Source: Candidatus Latescibacterota bacterium (GTDB lineage Bacteria; JAAXHH01; JACQVL01). Taken from it: a DNA stretch of 14,475 nucleotides. Where the stretch lies: NCBI GenBank assembly GCA_016209865.1, contig JACQVL010000155.1:1-14475 (forward strand), in the 5' to 3' direction. The position numbers and the translations under genes are program-made. Positions 1-7,233 of this stretch are shown here, piece by piece. Numbering within the stretch: the stretch's first letter is position 1; every line of letters starts with the position of its first letter. Below the pieces are notes generated by a model. It was not told the DNA's origin. It saw only the letters and a program-made list of their open reading frames with translations, and did not search any database.

Positions 1-41
1 GTTCCCCACGTGTCCCTCACCTTACCGCTTTCTTTGTTTTT

Positions 42-66
42 ACTGATCACTGACCACTGACCACCG
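42..66. repeat. Heptamer repeat arm, GGTCAGT type (partial element)
   Basis: Read on the minus strand this is three to four copies of the 7-nt unit GGTCAGT/GATCAGT, starting a few bases after the aroC stop codon. It is the same family as the repeats near 11850 and 14003. The inverted partner, if there is one, lies outside the window to the left. Bases 1-41 show nothing else that I recognise. Confidence 0.7.
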
Positions 67-68
67 CC

Positions 69-1229
69 TCAATACTCTCTCACCTGCTGCAGATACCCGT
101 CGAAATTCCGTTTCATCTCGTCTACGCTGTCCCCGCCGAATTTCTCCCGCATGGCGTCGGCGATGACGAACGCGACGACCGCTTCCCCGATGACCCCGGC
201 CGCCGGCACGGTGCAGATGTCCGACCGTTCTTTCGCGGAATCGAACGGTTCTTTCGTGTCGATGTCCACCGACCAGATCGTGCGCATGATCGTGGCGATC
301 GGCTTCAGCGCCCCCCGGACGAGGATGTCTTCCCCGTTCGACATCCCTCCCTCGATCCCCCCGGCCCGGTTGGTCTTCCGGAAGAACCGGCCGTCCGCGT
401 AGAAAATCTCGTCATGCACCTCCGAGCCGAGCCGCTCTGTCGTCCCGAACCCGAGACCGATCTCCACTCCTTTGACCGCCTGGATGCTCATCACCGCCTG
501 GGCCAGCCGGCCGTCTAATTTTCGGTCCCAGTGAACGTGACTCCCCAGGCCGGGCGGGACATGCGTCACCCGCACCTCGAAGACGCCGCCGATCGTGTCG
601 CGCAATCCCTTCGCCCGGTCGATCTCTGCGATCATCCCGGCTTCCGCCCGCGGGTCGGCGCACCGGACGGGCGACGCCTCCGCCCGGTCGCGGATGTCGT
701 CGGCCGTCAGCCCGGAGACGTCCGCCTCAACCGTCCCGATACGCACGACATGGCTCATCACCCCGACCCCAAACTCAGCGAGCAGGCGCTTCGCGATCGC
801 CCCGACCGCGACACGTGCGGCCGTCTCCCGTGCGCTCGCCCGTTCGAGGATGTTCCGCAGGTCCCGCTGGTTGTACTTCAGTCCGCCCGCTAAGTCGGCG
901 TGACCGGGCCGGGGCTTCGTCACCCGCCTGCGTTCGGTCGGCGTCTCCGGCCGCTCGATCGCCATCACGTCCGTCCAGTTTTTCCAGTCGTTGTTGCGGA
1001 TGAGGAGCGAGACCGGCCCGCCGAGCGTCTCCCCATGCCGGATGCCGCCGAGGATGTCGGCCTGGTCGCTCTCGATCTTCATCCGGCCGCCCCGGCCGTA
1101 GCCGCCCTGCCGGCGTTTGAGGTCGACGTTGATCTCTTCCGCCGAGACCTTCAGGCCGGCGGGGAGTCCTTCGAGGATGGTGGTCAACGCCGGCCCGTGC
1201 GATTCCCCGGCGGTCAGGTAGCGTAGCAT
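69..1229 (-). CDS. aroC: Chorismate synthase
   Basis: AroC converts 5-enolpyruvylshikimate-3-phosphate to chorismate using reduced FMN in the cytoplasm, the last step of the common aromatic pathway. The 386-aa product has the usual family length. The N-terminus carries GESHGPAL (about residues 8-15), followed by the FMN/substrate-binding stretch QGGYGRGGRMKIESD (41-55), GGIRHGETLGGPV, TKPRPGHADLAG, and near the C-terminus GGIEGGMSNGEDI and ERSDICTVPAAGVIGE. The reading frame stays open further upstream, but only through a heptamer repeat. The ATG at 1229 is chosen because GGAG lies five bases upstream (1235-1238) and the family begins at MLRYLTAGESHG. It is the last gene of the trp-aro cluster, 110 nt after the aroE stop, and that gap is mostly an inverted repeat. 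The C-terminus looks natural. Confidence 0.97.
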   Translation of the reverse strand: MLRYLTAGESHGPALTTILEGLPAGLKVSAEEINVDLKRRQGGYGRGGRMKIESDQADILGGIRHGETLGGPVSLLIRNNDWKNWTDVMAIERPETPTERRRVTKPRPGHADLAGGLKYNQRDLRNILERASARETAARVAVGAIAKRLLAEFGVGVMSHVVRIGTVEADVSGLTADDIRDRAEASPVRCADPRAEAGMIAEIDRAKGLRDTIGGVFEVRVTHVPPGLGSHVHWDRKLDGRLAQAVMSIQAVKGVEIGLGFGTTERLGSEVHDEIFYADGRFFRKTNRAGGIEGGMSNGEDILVRGALKPIATIMRTIWSVDIDTKEPFDSAKERSDICTVPAAGVIGEAVVAFVIADAMREKFGGDSVDEMKRNFDGYLQQVREY

Positions 1230-1240
1230 GACTACTCCAT

Positions 1241-1353
1241 ATTTTGGATTTTGGATTTTCGATTTTGGATTAAAGAACCCGTAAAGAAGCGTCCTATCCA
1301 ACCGGGACTTGCTTTGAGTACCAATCCAAAATCCAAAATCTAAAATCCAAAAT
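1241..1353. repeat. Inverted heptamer repeat pair, ATTTTGG type, between aroE and aroC
   Basis: The arms at 1241-1271 and 1323-1353 are 31 nt each and match as inverted copies at 29 of 31 positions, around a 51-nt centre. Each arm is 4.4 copies of ATTTTGG with single-base variants. The right arm is identical to the right arm of the pair at 2166-2276. It contains the aroE stop codon (1340-1342), and the left arm ends just upstream of the aroC Shine-Dalgarno sequence. In RNA it could form a long AU-rich hairpin between the two genes. Confidence 0.9.
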
Positions 1354-2206
1354 TTCTTCTCCTCAGTCCCTCTATCAACGCCGCGCGCATCACCTCGACG
1401 GGCGCCGCGCGCTCCGTCCACAACTCGAACGCGGCCGCTCCCTGGAACAGGAGCATGTCGATCCCGTTGGCCGTCCGACCTCCTCGTGCGCGTGCGGCCC
1501 GCAGCAGGGCTGTCTCGGCCACGTCGTACCGGGTGTCGTACACCGCGACCGCATCAGAGAACCACGTCGGGTCGAGCGGGATGTCCGTCGGGATCGCGTT
1601 GATGATGAGATCGGCGTTCCGGGTCGCCGGTCCCAGCTCTGATGCGTCGAGCGAGACCGTCTGCGCATCCGCGATGGCCGCCGTCTCACGCGCCCGTTCC
1701 CGGTTCCGCGCCGCGACCGTGATCGCGGCCGCCCTGGCTTGACGGCAGACGTCGCACGCCGCCCGCGCCGCGCCGCCCGCGCCGAGGATAACCACCCGCT
1801 GGCCGCTCACCTCGACTCCCCAGGTCTCTAAGGCGCGCAAGAGGCCGTACCCGTCCGTCGTCGTCCCGACGAGCGTCCCCGACCGGTTGAGGATCGTGTT
1901 GACCGCCCCGATGCGGTGGGCGTCGTCTGTGACTCGGTCAAGGTAGGGCAGCATCTCCGTCTTCAACGGCTTCGTCACGTTCACCCCCACCAGACCCAGC
2001 CCGCGGATGCCATCAACCGCCGCCTTCGCCCGGCCGGGCGCCACCTCGAACGCGACGTAGATGTAGTCCAGTCCGCACGCCTGGAACGCCGCGTTGTGCA
2101 TGGCGGGGGAGAGGGTGTAGCCGATCCCGTGGCCGCAGACGCCGACGACGCGAGTCGAGCCGGATATTTTGGATTTTAGATTTTGGATTTTGGATTGATG
2201 CGTCAC
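1340..2206 (-). CDS. aroE: Shikimate 5-dehydrogenase
   Basis: AroE reduces 3-dehydroshikimate to shikimate with NADPH. The 288-aa product shows the shikimate-binding start HGIGYTLSPAMHNAAF (about 26-41), NVTKPLK with the catalytic Lys near residue 82, GAVNTI (100-105), TTDGYG with the catalytic Asp near 118, the NADP loop LGAGGAARA (141-149), and a C-terminal QGAAAFELWT. The first Ser of the usual SLSP motif is Thr here. The GTG at 2206 is chosen because GGAGG lies five bases upstream (2212-2216) and no start codon exists between it and the conserved VVGVCGHG. As a result residues 4-13 (QSKIQNLKSK) are encoded by a repeat arm, and the last residues (FGF) and the TAG stop come from another. 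The ORF is open further upstream, but that part overlaps trpF in another frame and is not expected to be translated. Function is secure; the exact N-terminus needs protein data. Confidence 0.93.
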   Translation of the reverse strand: MTHQSKIQNLKSKISGSTRVVGVCGHGIGYTLSPAMHNAAFQACGLDYIYVAFEVAPGRAKAAVDGIRGLGLVGVNVTKPLKTEMLPYLDRVTDDAHRIGAVNTILNRSGTLVGTTTDGYGLLRALETWGVEVSGQRVVILGAGGAARAACDVCRQARAAAITVAARNRERARETAAIADAQTVSLDASELGPATRNADLIINAIPTDIPLDPTWFSDAVAVYDTRYDVAETALLRAARARGGRTANGIDMLLFQGAAAFELWTERAAPVEVMRAALIEGLRRRNFGF

Positions 2207-2276
2207 TGATACCTCCGCTCCAAAGATGGCTATGTTCTGGGTGTTAATCCAAAATCCAAAATCTAAAATCCAAAAT
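2166..2276. repeat. Perfect inverted heptamer repeat pair, ATTTTGG type, spanning the trpF end and aroE start
   Basis: The arms at 2166-2196 and 2246-2276 are perfect 31-nt inverted copies around a 49-nt centre. Units are ATTTTGG, ATTTTAG, ATTTTGG, ATTTTGG, ATT. The right arm contains the trpF stop codon (2263-2265), the left arm lies inside the aroE reading frame, and the 49-nt loop holds the aroE Shine-Dalgarno sequence and GTG start. Confidence 0.93.
2212..2216 (-). promoter_or_regulatory. Ribosome binding site that fixes the aroE start
   Basis: On the minus strand GGAGG is followed five bases later by GTG (2204-2206). It is the only good Shine-Dalgarno/start combination upstream of the conserved AroE N-terminus. 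It lies in the loop of the inverted repeat 2166-2276, so it could stay exposed if the stem forms. Confidence 0.7.
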
Positions 2277-2880
2277 CGCTCTGCCTGGCTGCCCGAACAA
2301 ACGCCCGGACTTTCCCATGATCCTTCATCCCCGGCCGCTGTTCCACTCCGCTGCTCGTATCGACGGCGTACGGACGAACTCGTCGAACGGCGTCCCCGAC
2401 GTTCTCCGGGGTGAGGCCGCCACTCAGGATAATCCGGTGCGGGGTGCCGCTCACCACATTCCAGTCGAACGTCCGGCCCGTCCCGCCGAACTGGTCCGGC
2501 GCGTACGTGTCGAGCAGGAACGCCGGGACGCGGTAGGCAGCAGCGACGGTCGTCCATGACGCATCATGAACCCGGATCGCCTTGATGACGGGCCGTTCGA
2601 CCTGTTCACACAGAGACGACGGCTCAGACCCGTGGAGTTGGACTGCGTGGAACAGGCATAGACGGGCGATGTCGTTCACCCGTTCCGCTGGCTCGTTCAC
2701 GAACACCCCGACCGTCGTGACGAACGGGGGGAGGCTGGCGACGATGTCCCTCGCGCGATCAGGCGGTATGTACCGGGGACTCCGTTCAAACAGGATGAAC
2801 CCTAAAGCATCCGCCCCGGCGTCCACCGCCGCGCGCGCATCGTCCATGTTCGTGATCCCACAGATTTTGACCCGCGTCAT
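2263..2880 (-). CDS. trpF: Phosphoribosylanthranilate isomerase
   Basis: TrpF isomerises N-(5-phosphoribosyl)anthranilate to CdRP by an Amadori rearrangement, in a single (beta/alpha)8 barrel. The 205-aa protein has KICGIT with catalytic Cys7, LLDTY with the catalytic Asp124, GGTGRTFDW (132-140), LSGGLTPENV (152-161) and the phosphate-binding VDTSSGVEQRPGMKD (173-187). Length is normal. The start ATG has a purine-rich GAGGG six bases upstream. The last residues, DFGF, and the TAG stop are read from a heptamer repeat; the family core ends a few residues earlier, so the original stop was probably displaced. It lies 77 nt after trpC (a gap filled by another repeat) and 56 nt before aroE. Confidence 0.97.
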   Translation of the reverse strand: MTRVKICGITNMDDARAAVDAGADALGFILFERSPRYIPPDRARDIVASLPPFVTTVGVFVNEPAERVNDIARLCLFHAVQLHGSEPSSLCEQVERPVIKAIRVHDASWTTVAAAYRVPAFLLDTYAPDQFGGTGRTFDWNVVSGTPHRIILSGGLTPENVGDAVRRVRPYAVDTSSGVEQRPGMKDHGKVRAFVRAARQSDFGF

Positions 2881-2904
2881 CCTGCGCCCTCTCTATCCTC
2901 CCGG

Positions 2905-3013
2905 CCCCTTTTCTCTCCCACAAGGGGCGAGAAAGGGGGAGTCTCTCTCGACAGCGCCTATCTCCCCTCTCCCCACCGTGGGAGAGGGGTCGGGGGTGAG
3001 GGGCAAATGCCCC
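2905..3013. repeat. GC-rich hairpin repeat between trpC and trpF, entering the trpC coding end
   Basis: Two palindromic segments (about 2905-2946 and 2961-3000) are imperfect inverted copies of one another. The second holds a perfect 10-bp stem, 2964-2973 with 2980-2989, around a 6-nt loop. A further 14-nt palindrome (GGGGCAAATGCCCC, 3000-3013) follows. Translated on the minus strand it gives [14 protein letters not shown], a peptide type that I recognise as a signature of dispersed intergenic repeats in several bacterial phyla. It differs from the heptamer repeats elsewhere in the window. Confidence 0.75.
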
Positions 3014-3779
3014 CCACCAGCTCCCTCAACTTCCCGCCGATGTCGGGCGCTCGCATCAGAGATTCCCCGACGAGGATGGCGTCGAACCCGGCGGCCTGCA
3101 GGGTCAGGACGTCATCCCGGCTCTCGATCCCGCTCTCACTGACCGTCACGACCTCAGGCGGGATGCGCGCTTTCAGCCGGAGGGAGGTGTTCAGGTCGAC
3201 GCTGAAATCGGTCAGGTCGCGGTTGTTGATCCCGATCATCCGGGCTCCGGCGTTGCGCGCCTTCGCCAGGTCATCGTCGTGATGGACTTCGACCAGACAC
3301 TCCAGCCCCAGGTCCGACGCGGTACGCTGGAGCGCGATGAGTTCCGGTTCGGTCAACACCGACGCGATCAGCAGCAGGGCATCCGCGCCTATGGCGGCGG
3401 CTTCATAGACCTGGTAGTCATCGACGATGAAGTCTTTCCGGAGGACGGGGAGCGATACCTGTTCACGGATGGCGGTCAGGAACTCCGCTCGTCCCCGAAA
3501 GAAATGTTCGTCCGTCAACACCGAGATGGCAGACGCGTCGTTCATCTCGTACAGCCGCGCGACCGCAACCGGATCGGCGTCCTCCCGGATGATGCCTTTC
3601 GAGGGGGAGGCTTTCTTGAACTCAGCGATCACCGCGATCTGCCCGTCACGTCGGAGCGCCCGGCCGAACGGACGGGGAGCCGTCCGCTGGAACGTCTTGC
3701 TGCCGGGGAACGGGACGGCGCGCTTCCGGTCGGCGATCTCCTGCCGTTTATGGGCGATGATGCGATCTAAGATGGTCAT
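2958..3779 (-). CDS. trpC: Indole-3-glycerol phosphate synthase
   Basis: TrpC closes CdRP to indole-3-glycerol phosphate with loss of CO2. All active-site elements of the barrel are visible: [11 protein letters not shown] with Glu53 and Lys55, LRKDFI with the general acid Lys115, LVEVH with Glu164, GINNRDL with Asn185/186, and SESGI with Glu215 and Ser216. The recognisable family protein ends at LRELVGG, residue 257. The final 16 residues ([16 protein letters not shown]) and the TAG stop come from the adjacent repeat, so the 273-aa protein has a repeat-encoded tail. Its ATG overlaps the trpD stop as ATGA. The Shine-Dalgarno sequence is weak, which is consistent with translational coupling to trpD. 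Confidence 0.97.
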   Translation of the reverse strand: MTILDRIIAHKRQEIADRKRAVPFPGSKTFQRTAPRPFGRALRRDGQIAVIAEFKKASPSKGIIREDADPVAVARLYEMNDASAISVLTDEHFFRGRAEFLTAIREQVSLPVLRKDFIVDDYQVYEAAAIGADALLLIASVLTEPELIALQRTASDLGLECLVEVHHDDDLAKARNAGARMIGINNRDLTDFSVDLNTSLRLKARIPPEVVTVSESGIESRDDVLTLQAAGFDAILVGESLMRAPDIGGKLRELVGGICPSPPTPLPRWGEGR

Positions 3780-4786
3780 AGTTGAGTCGCCTGCTTCAGT
3801 GCCTCTAACTTGGCCAGTGCCGCGCCGGTGTCGATCGACGCTCGTGCCCGCTCGATGCCCTCCCGGAGGTCGGCCGCTATCCCGGCGACGACCAGGGCTG
3901 CCCCGGCGTTGAGGAGCGCCACATCACGGCGCGGGCCGTTCTCGCCCTGGAGGACGGCGCGGGCGATGGCCGCGTTCTCCGGCGCGTCCCCGCCATGCAG
4001 CGCCTGGAGAGGGGCGAGAGACAGACCGAGTGATTCGGGGGAGACGACGAATGTGGTGACGTGTCCCTCTTTCACCTCAGCCACCCGCGTGGGCGCGGTG
4101 ACGGTCAACTCATCCAGCCCGTCCTCGCTGTGGACGACGTACGCCCGCTCGACACCGAGGTTGTTCAGGACATGGGCGATCGGTTCGACCAGATGGGCGG
4201 CGTACACCCCCATCACCTGCGCGGTCGCGCCCGCCGGGTTGGTCAACGGGCCGAGCATGTTGAAGACCGTCCTGATGCCGATCTCCCGGCGCGGGCCTAT
4301 GGCGAACCGCATCGAGCTGTGGAGCAACGGGGCGAACAGAAACCCAATCCCGATCGTGTCGATACAGGCGGCCACCCGTTCCGGGGGAAGTTCGATGTTC
4401 ACGCCGAGCGCGCCCAGGACGTCTGCGCTGCCGCAGCGACTGGACGCAGAGCGGTTGCCGTGTTTGGCGATGGAGGCGCCCGCGCCCGCTGCAACGAACG
4501 CGCTCACCGTCGAGATGTTGAAGGTATTCCGTCCATCCCCGCCGGTCCCGCAGGTGTCGACGAGCGGGCGGGCGCGACAGTCGACGCGCGTCGCCTTCGC
4601 CCGCATCACCCGGGCGAACCCGGTGATCTCCTGGATCGTCTCCCCCTTCATCCGGAGGGCGGTCAGGAACCCCGCGACCTGGGCCGGCGTCGCCTCGCCG
4701 GCCATGATCATCTCCATCACGGCGACCGCTTCCTGTTCGGTCAGGTCTTCGCGTGTCACCACCTTCTCGATCGCGCTCCGGATCAC
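3776..4786 (-). CDS. trpD: Anthranilate phosphoribosyltransferase
   Basis: TrpD transfers phosphoribose from PRPP to anthranilate. The 336-aa protein has an N-terminal helical segment, then the glycine-rich PRPP loop [17 protein letters not shown] (about 77-93), [15 protein letters not shown] (108-122), LGPLTNPA and [10 protein letters not shown], all diagnostic of the family. The start is GTG at 4786, with AAGGAG six bases upstream (4793-4798) overlapping the end of trpG; only 3 nt separate the trpG stop from this start. It overlaps trpC by 4 nt downstream. It is a stand-alone TrpD and is not fused to TrpG. Confidence 0.97.
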   Translation of the reverse strand: MIRSAIEKVVTREDLTEQEAVAVMEMIMAGEATPAQVAGFLTALRMKGETIQEITGFARVMRAKATRVDCRARPLVDTCGTGGDGRNTFNISTVSAFVAAGAGASIAKHGNRSASSRCGSADVLGALGVNIELPPERVAACIDTIGIGFLFAPLLHSSMRFAIGPRREIGIRTVFNMLGPLTNPAGATAQVMGVYAAHLVEPIAHVLNNLGVERAYVVHSEDGLDELTVTAPTRVAEVKEGHVTTFVVSPESLGLSLAPLQALHGGDAPENAAIARAVLQGENGPRRDVALLNAGAALVVAGIAADLREGIERARASIDTGAALAKLEALKQATQL

Positions 4787-4789
4787 GAC

Positions 4790-5356
4790 CTACTCCTTAC
4801 GGATGAAGTTCCTCAGTAAATCCTTCCCCACGGCCGTCAGGATCGATTCCGGATGAAACTGCACCCCATCGACGGGGTACGACCGGTGCCGGAGGCCCAT
4901 GATCAGCCCGTCGGCCGTCCGGGCGCTGACTTCCAGACACGCCGGAAAAGATGGCTCGTCGACGATGAGCGAGTGGTACCGGGTGGCGGTAAACGGAGAC
5001 GGCAGCCCGGCGAACACGGTGCGGCCGTCGTGGTGAATCTCCGATGTCTTCCCGTGGACGGGGACGGGCGCCCGGATGATGCGTCCGCCGAACGCCTGCC
5101 CGATCGATTGGTGGCCGAGACACACCCCTAAGATGGGAATCCGGCCCGCGAACCGTTGAATCAGGGACACGGAGATGCCGGCCTGGTCGGGAGTGCATGG
5201 ACCGGGCGAGATGACGACCCGGTCGGGCGCCATCCGGTCGATCTCTTCCAGGGTGATCTGATCGTTCCGGCGGACGATGAGCTCCTGGCCAAGCTCGCCT
5301 AAGTACTGGACGAGGTTGTACGTAAACGAGTCGTAATTATCGATGACAAGAATCAT
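4790..5356 (-). CDS. trpG: Anthranilate synthase, glutamine amidotransferase subunit
   Basis: This subunit hydrolyses glutamine and passes ammonia to TrpE for anthranilate synthesis. The 188-aa class I amidotransferase has [15 protein letters not shown] at the N-terminus, the oxyanion segment [11 protein letters not shown] (50-60), the nucleophile elbow [15 protein letters not shown] with Cys79, and HPESIL with His168 and Glu170 completing the triad. The start at 5356 is preferred over the longer open frame because it matches the family N-terminus, has GAAGGA about six bases upstream, and overlaps the trpE stop as ATGA. A PabA role (p-aminobenzoate) in addition is possible, as in other bacteria with a single TrpG/PabA; no pabB is visible here. 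Confidence 0.95.
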   Translation of the reverse strand: MILVIDNYDSFTYNLVQYLGELGQELIVRRNDQITLEEIDRMAPDRVVISPGPCTPDQAGISVSLIQRFAGRIPILGVCLGHQSIGQAFGGRIIRAPVPVHGKTSEIHHDGRTVFAGLPSPFTATRYHSLIVDEPSFPACLEVSARTADGLIMGLRHRSYPVDGVQFHPESILTAVGKDLLRNFIRKE

Positions 5357-6843
5357 GACCGTTCCTTCGCATGCTGGATCGCCCGGAGCAGGGCAGCCGC
5401 CTTGTTCGCACATTCGATGTGCTCCGCCTCAGGGATGGAGTCGGCGACGATCCCCGCTCCCGCCTGGATGAACGCCCGTCCGTCTGTGATGACCATCGTC
5501 CGGATGGTGATGCAGAGGTCGAGGTTCCCCGAAAACCCGATATAACCGAGTGCCCCGCCGTAGACCCCGCGCCGGGTCGTCTCCAGTTCGTCGATGATCT
5601 CCATCGCCCGGATCTTCGGCGCGCCGGAGAGCGTCCCGGCTGGGAAGGTCGCCCGAAGAACGTCGAACCCGTCGAGGCCGTCGCGCAGCCGACCGACGAC
5701 GTTGGAGACGATGTGGATGACGTGCGAGTATTTCTCGATCGCCATCAGTTCCGTCGTCTGCACCGTGCCGTACTCGCACACCCGGCCGACATCGTTCCGG
5801 CCGAGGTCGACGAGCATCACGTGTTCCGCCCGTTCCTTCGGGTCGTTCAGCAGTTCCTGGCTGAGCGCGTCGTCCTCCGCCTCCGACGCGCCCCGCCGCT
5901 TCGTCCCGGCGATCGGCCGGACGACCACCTGGCCGGCGTCGACCTGGACCATCGTCTCCGGGGACGCGCCGACGATGTGGAGGCCGTCTAAGCGGAGGTA
6001 GTACAGGTAGGGCGACGGGTTGAGGGCGGTCAACGCCCGGTAGATGTCGAACGGGTCGCGGTCGATCCCGACGCTGAACCGCTGGGAGAGGACGACCTGG
6101 AAGACGTCCCCGGCGGCGATGTACTCCTTCGCCCGGCGGACGGCGTCCTGGAACGCCTCCGGGGTGAGGTTGGCGGTGACAGGGGACTTCTCATCGATAA
6201 GCGGACGAACGGACGACGGGGTGGGCGGAACCGGCTGGCGGAGCCGGGCGATCAGCTCATCGATCCGGTCGATCGCGCGGGTGTAGGCCGCGTCCGGTCC
6301 GTCGCGGTCGATCACTGCGTTGGCGATGATGAACATCTGCTGCTGCACATGATCGAACGCGATGACGGACCCGGCGATGATGAAATGGAGGTCGGGCAGG
6401 CCAAGCTCGTCCGGGTTCTCGTCCGGGATGGCTTCGAACGAGCGGACGACATCGTATGCGAAGTAGCCGACTGCCCCGCCGGAGAAGCGAGGTAAGGCGC
6501 CATCTGTGCACGTCCGGTACCGGCGCATCACCTCGCGCATCCGGTCGACCGGGTTCCCGGCGAGATGCTGGGTCTCGGCGCCGCTGATGACGTCGAGGCC
6601 ATCCGGGGTGCTCACCAGGCGTTGGAGCGGGTCCGCCCCGACGAACGAATACCGGGCCACCCGCTCGTCCCCCTCGAGGCTTTCGAGCAGGAACGCGTAC
6701 GGACTCTCCCGGCACACCTTGAGGAAGGCGGTCTCCGGCGTCTCCGACCCGATCGGGCGGGAGACCCAGACCGGCACGACGTTGGCCTGGGTCTGGGTGA
6801 TAAGCTGAAGAACGTGTTCGCGGGTTGGGGTGTGCATGAGCAT
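5353..6843 (-). CDS. trpE: Anthranilate synthase component I
   Basis: TrpE converts chorismate to anthranilate using ammonia from TrpG, the committed step of tryptophan synthesis. An N-terminal region with [19 protein letters not shown] (about 51-69) contains the LLES element that binds feedback-inhibitor tryptophan. The C-terminal chorismate-binding domain shows [57 protein letters not shown] and [10 protein letters not shown]. With the ATG at 6843 it has 496 residues, a normal length. A GTG at 6864 (503 aa) and an ATG at 6837 are in frame too. None has a clear Shine-Dalgarno sequence, and the GTG lies only five bases after the terminator T-run, so I favour one of the ATGs. It is the first structural gene after the leader and attenuator. 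Confidence 0.95.
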   Translation of the reverse strand: MLMHTPTREHVLQLITQTQANVVPVWVSRPIGSETPETAFLKVCRESPYAFLLESLEGDERVARYSFVGADPLQRLVSTPDGLDVISGAETQHLAGNPVDRMREVMRRYRTCTDGALPRFSGGAVGYFAYDVVRSFEAIPDENPDELGLPDLHFIIAGSVIAFDHVQQQMFIIANAVIDRDGPDAAYTRAIDRIDELIARLRQPVPPTPSSVRPLIDEKSPVTANLTPEAFQDAVRRAKEYIAAGDVFQVVLSQRFSVGIDRDPFDIYRALTALNPSPYLYYLRLDGLHIVGASPETMVQVDAGQVVVRPIAGTKRRGASEAEDDALSQELLNDPKERAEHVMLVDLGRNDVGRVCEYGTVQTTELMAIEKYSHVIHIVSNVVGRLRDGLDGFDVLRATFPAGTLSGAPKIRAMEIIDELETTRRGVYGGALGYIGFSGNLDLCITIRTMVITDGRAFIQAGAGIVADSIPEAEHIECANKAAALLRAIQHAKERS

Positions 6844-6869
6844 GTGCTGATGATTGTCCGTCACAGAAT

Positions 6870-6902
6870 AAAAAAGGCCGCTACCAGGATGCGGTAGAGG
6901 CC
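6870..6902 (-). terminator. Intrinsic terminator in the trp leader (probable attenuator)
   Basis: On the minus strand GGCCTCTACC and GGTAGCGGCC pair as a ten-position stem with one mismatch (6893-6902 with 6876-6885) around the 7-nt loop GCATCCT. Six T residues follow (6870-6875). It lies between the leader ORF stop (6939) and trpE, so it would stop transcription before the operon unless an alternative fold forms. A weak candidate antiterminator pairing is GCGGAG (6958-6963) with CTaCCGC (6891-6897), which would disrupt the 5' arm. I have not computed a fold. Confidence 0.85.
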
Positions 6903-6938
6903 AGGAACGTCAACGGAAGATCGAGGATTAGAAGGACA

Positions 6939-7085
6939 CTACAGACCGGGTTCGATGCTCCGCCTGACTTCCCGCCCCACCGGAAAGCCGTAAAAATACC
7001 AGGGGGTAAACGGGAAGGGCCGCCAGGGCCAGGCCTGAAACAGATACGGCCGGAATGACTGCGGAGACCGATGGGCATCGCACAT
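6939..7085 (-). CDS. Aromatic-rich leader peptide of the trp-aro operon
   Basis: A 48-codon ORF starts at an ATG about 50 nt downstream of the predicted transcription start and ends 36 nt before the terminator stem. Residues 11-34 contain 12 aromatic residues: Trp at 19, 21 and 29; Tyr at 14, 30 and 32; Phe at 11, 16, 24, 26, 31 and 34. The densest stretch is WPWRPFPFTPWYFYGF. A TTG at 7094 in the same frame has a better-placed AAGGA (7099-7103) and may be the true start, giving 51 residues. The inverted segments CTTCCCG (7011-7017) and CGGGAAG (6968-6974) flank the Trp-Tyr-Phe-Tyr codons, so a ribosome stalled there would block that helix. The role is inferred from position, composition and the terminator; translation is not shown. 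Such a peptide should have no function beyond sensing charged tRNA. Confidence 0.72.
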   Translation of the reverse strand: MCDAHRSPQSFRPYLFQAWPWRPFPFTPWYFYGFPVGREVRRSIEPGL

Positions 7086-7141
7086 GATGAGCAATCTATC
7101 CTTCTGCAGAGCCACATGCTGAAACGAGCCGAAACTAACCA

Positions 7142-7170
7142 AAAATATAGAAGATGGAGGAGAAAGTCAA
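7142..7170 (-). promoter_or_regulatory. Sigma-70-type promoter for the trp-aro operon
   Basis: On the minus strand TTGACT (7165-7170) is followed by TATTTT after 17 nt (7142-7147) or TATATT after 15 nt (7144-7149). The expected start is near 7135, giving a leader of nearly 300 nt before trpE. It is the only good promoter-like pair that I see upstream of the leader ORF. Confidence 0.65.
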
Positions 7171-7200
7171 TAGAAAAATGATGCGGAACCTCAGAATTTT

Positions 7201-7220
7201 CCAGCCGTTCGCCGGACTGG
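7201..7220. other. Small palindrome in the divergent intergenic region
   Basis: CCAGCCG and CGGaCTGG can pair as a seven-bp stem with one bulged A around TTCGC. It lies between the two divergent promoters, about 30 bp upstream of the trp -35 box and just before the opposite -35 box. There is no T-run in either direction, so it is not an intrinsic terminator. An operator is possible but unproven. Confidence 0.3.
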
Positions 7221-7233
7221 CGGAAGAAAACAG

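Noticed and set aside
1241-1353. Intrinsic terminator between aroE and aroC
   Set aside because: The stem is AT-rich with a 51-nt loop and no separate T-run, and it is the same dispersed repeat as at 2166.
1230-1421. Longer AroC with a 64-residue N-terminal extension
   Set aside because: The extension reads through the inverted repeat and the aroE end, and the family start with a good Shine-Dalgarno sequence lies at 1229.
1241-2276. CRISPR array interpretation of the short AT-rich repeats
   Set aside because: There are only two arms per locus, in inverted orientation, built of 7-nt units, with no regular unique spacers and no cas genes.
2207-2557. Longer AroE start upstream of the repeat
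   Set aside because: It would overlap most of the trpF end in another frame and has no family similarity, and a strong GGAGG-GTG pair exists at 2206-2216.
3810-4856. Long plus-strand open frame of 348 codons opposite trpD
   Set aside because: It is antisense to the well-supported trpD, is rich in Arg/Ser/Pro as expected from GC-rich codons read backwards, and shows no family motif.
6881-7117. Alternative 78-codon frame in the trp leader region
   Set aside because: It runs through the terminator hairpin, has no well-placed ribosome binding site, and lacks the aromatic clustering of the overlapping frame.
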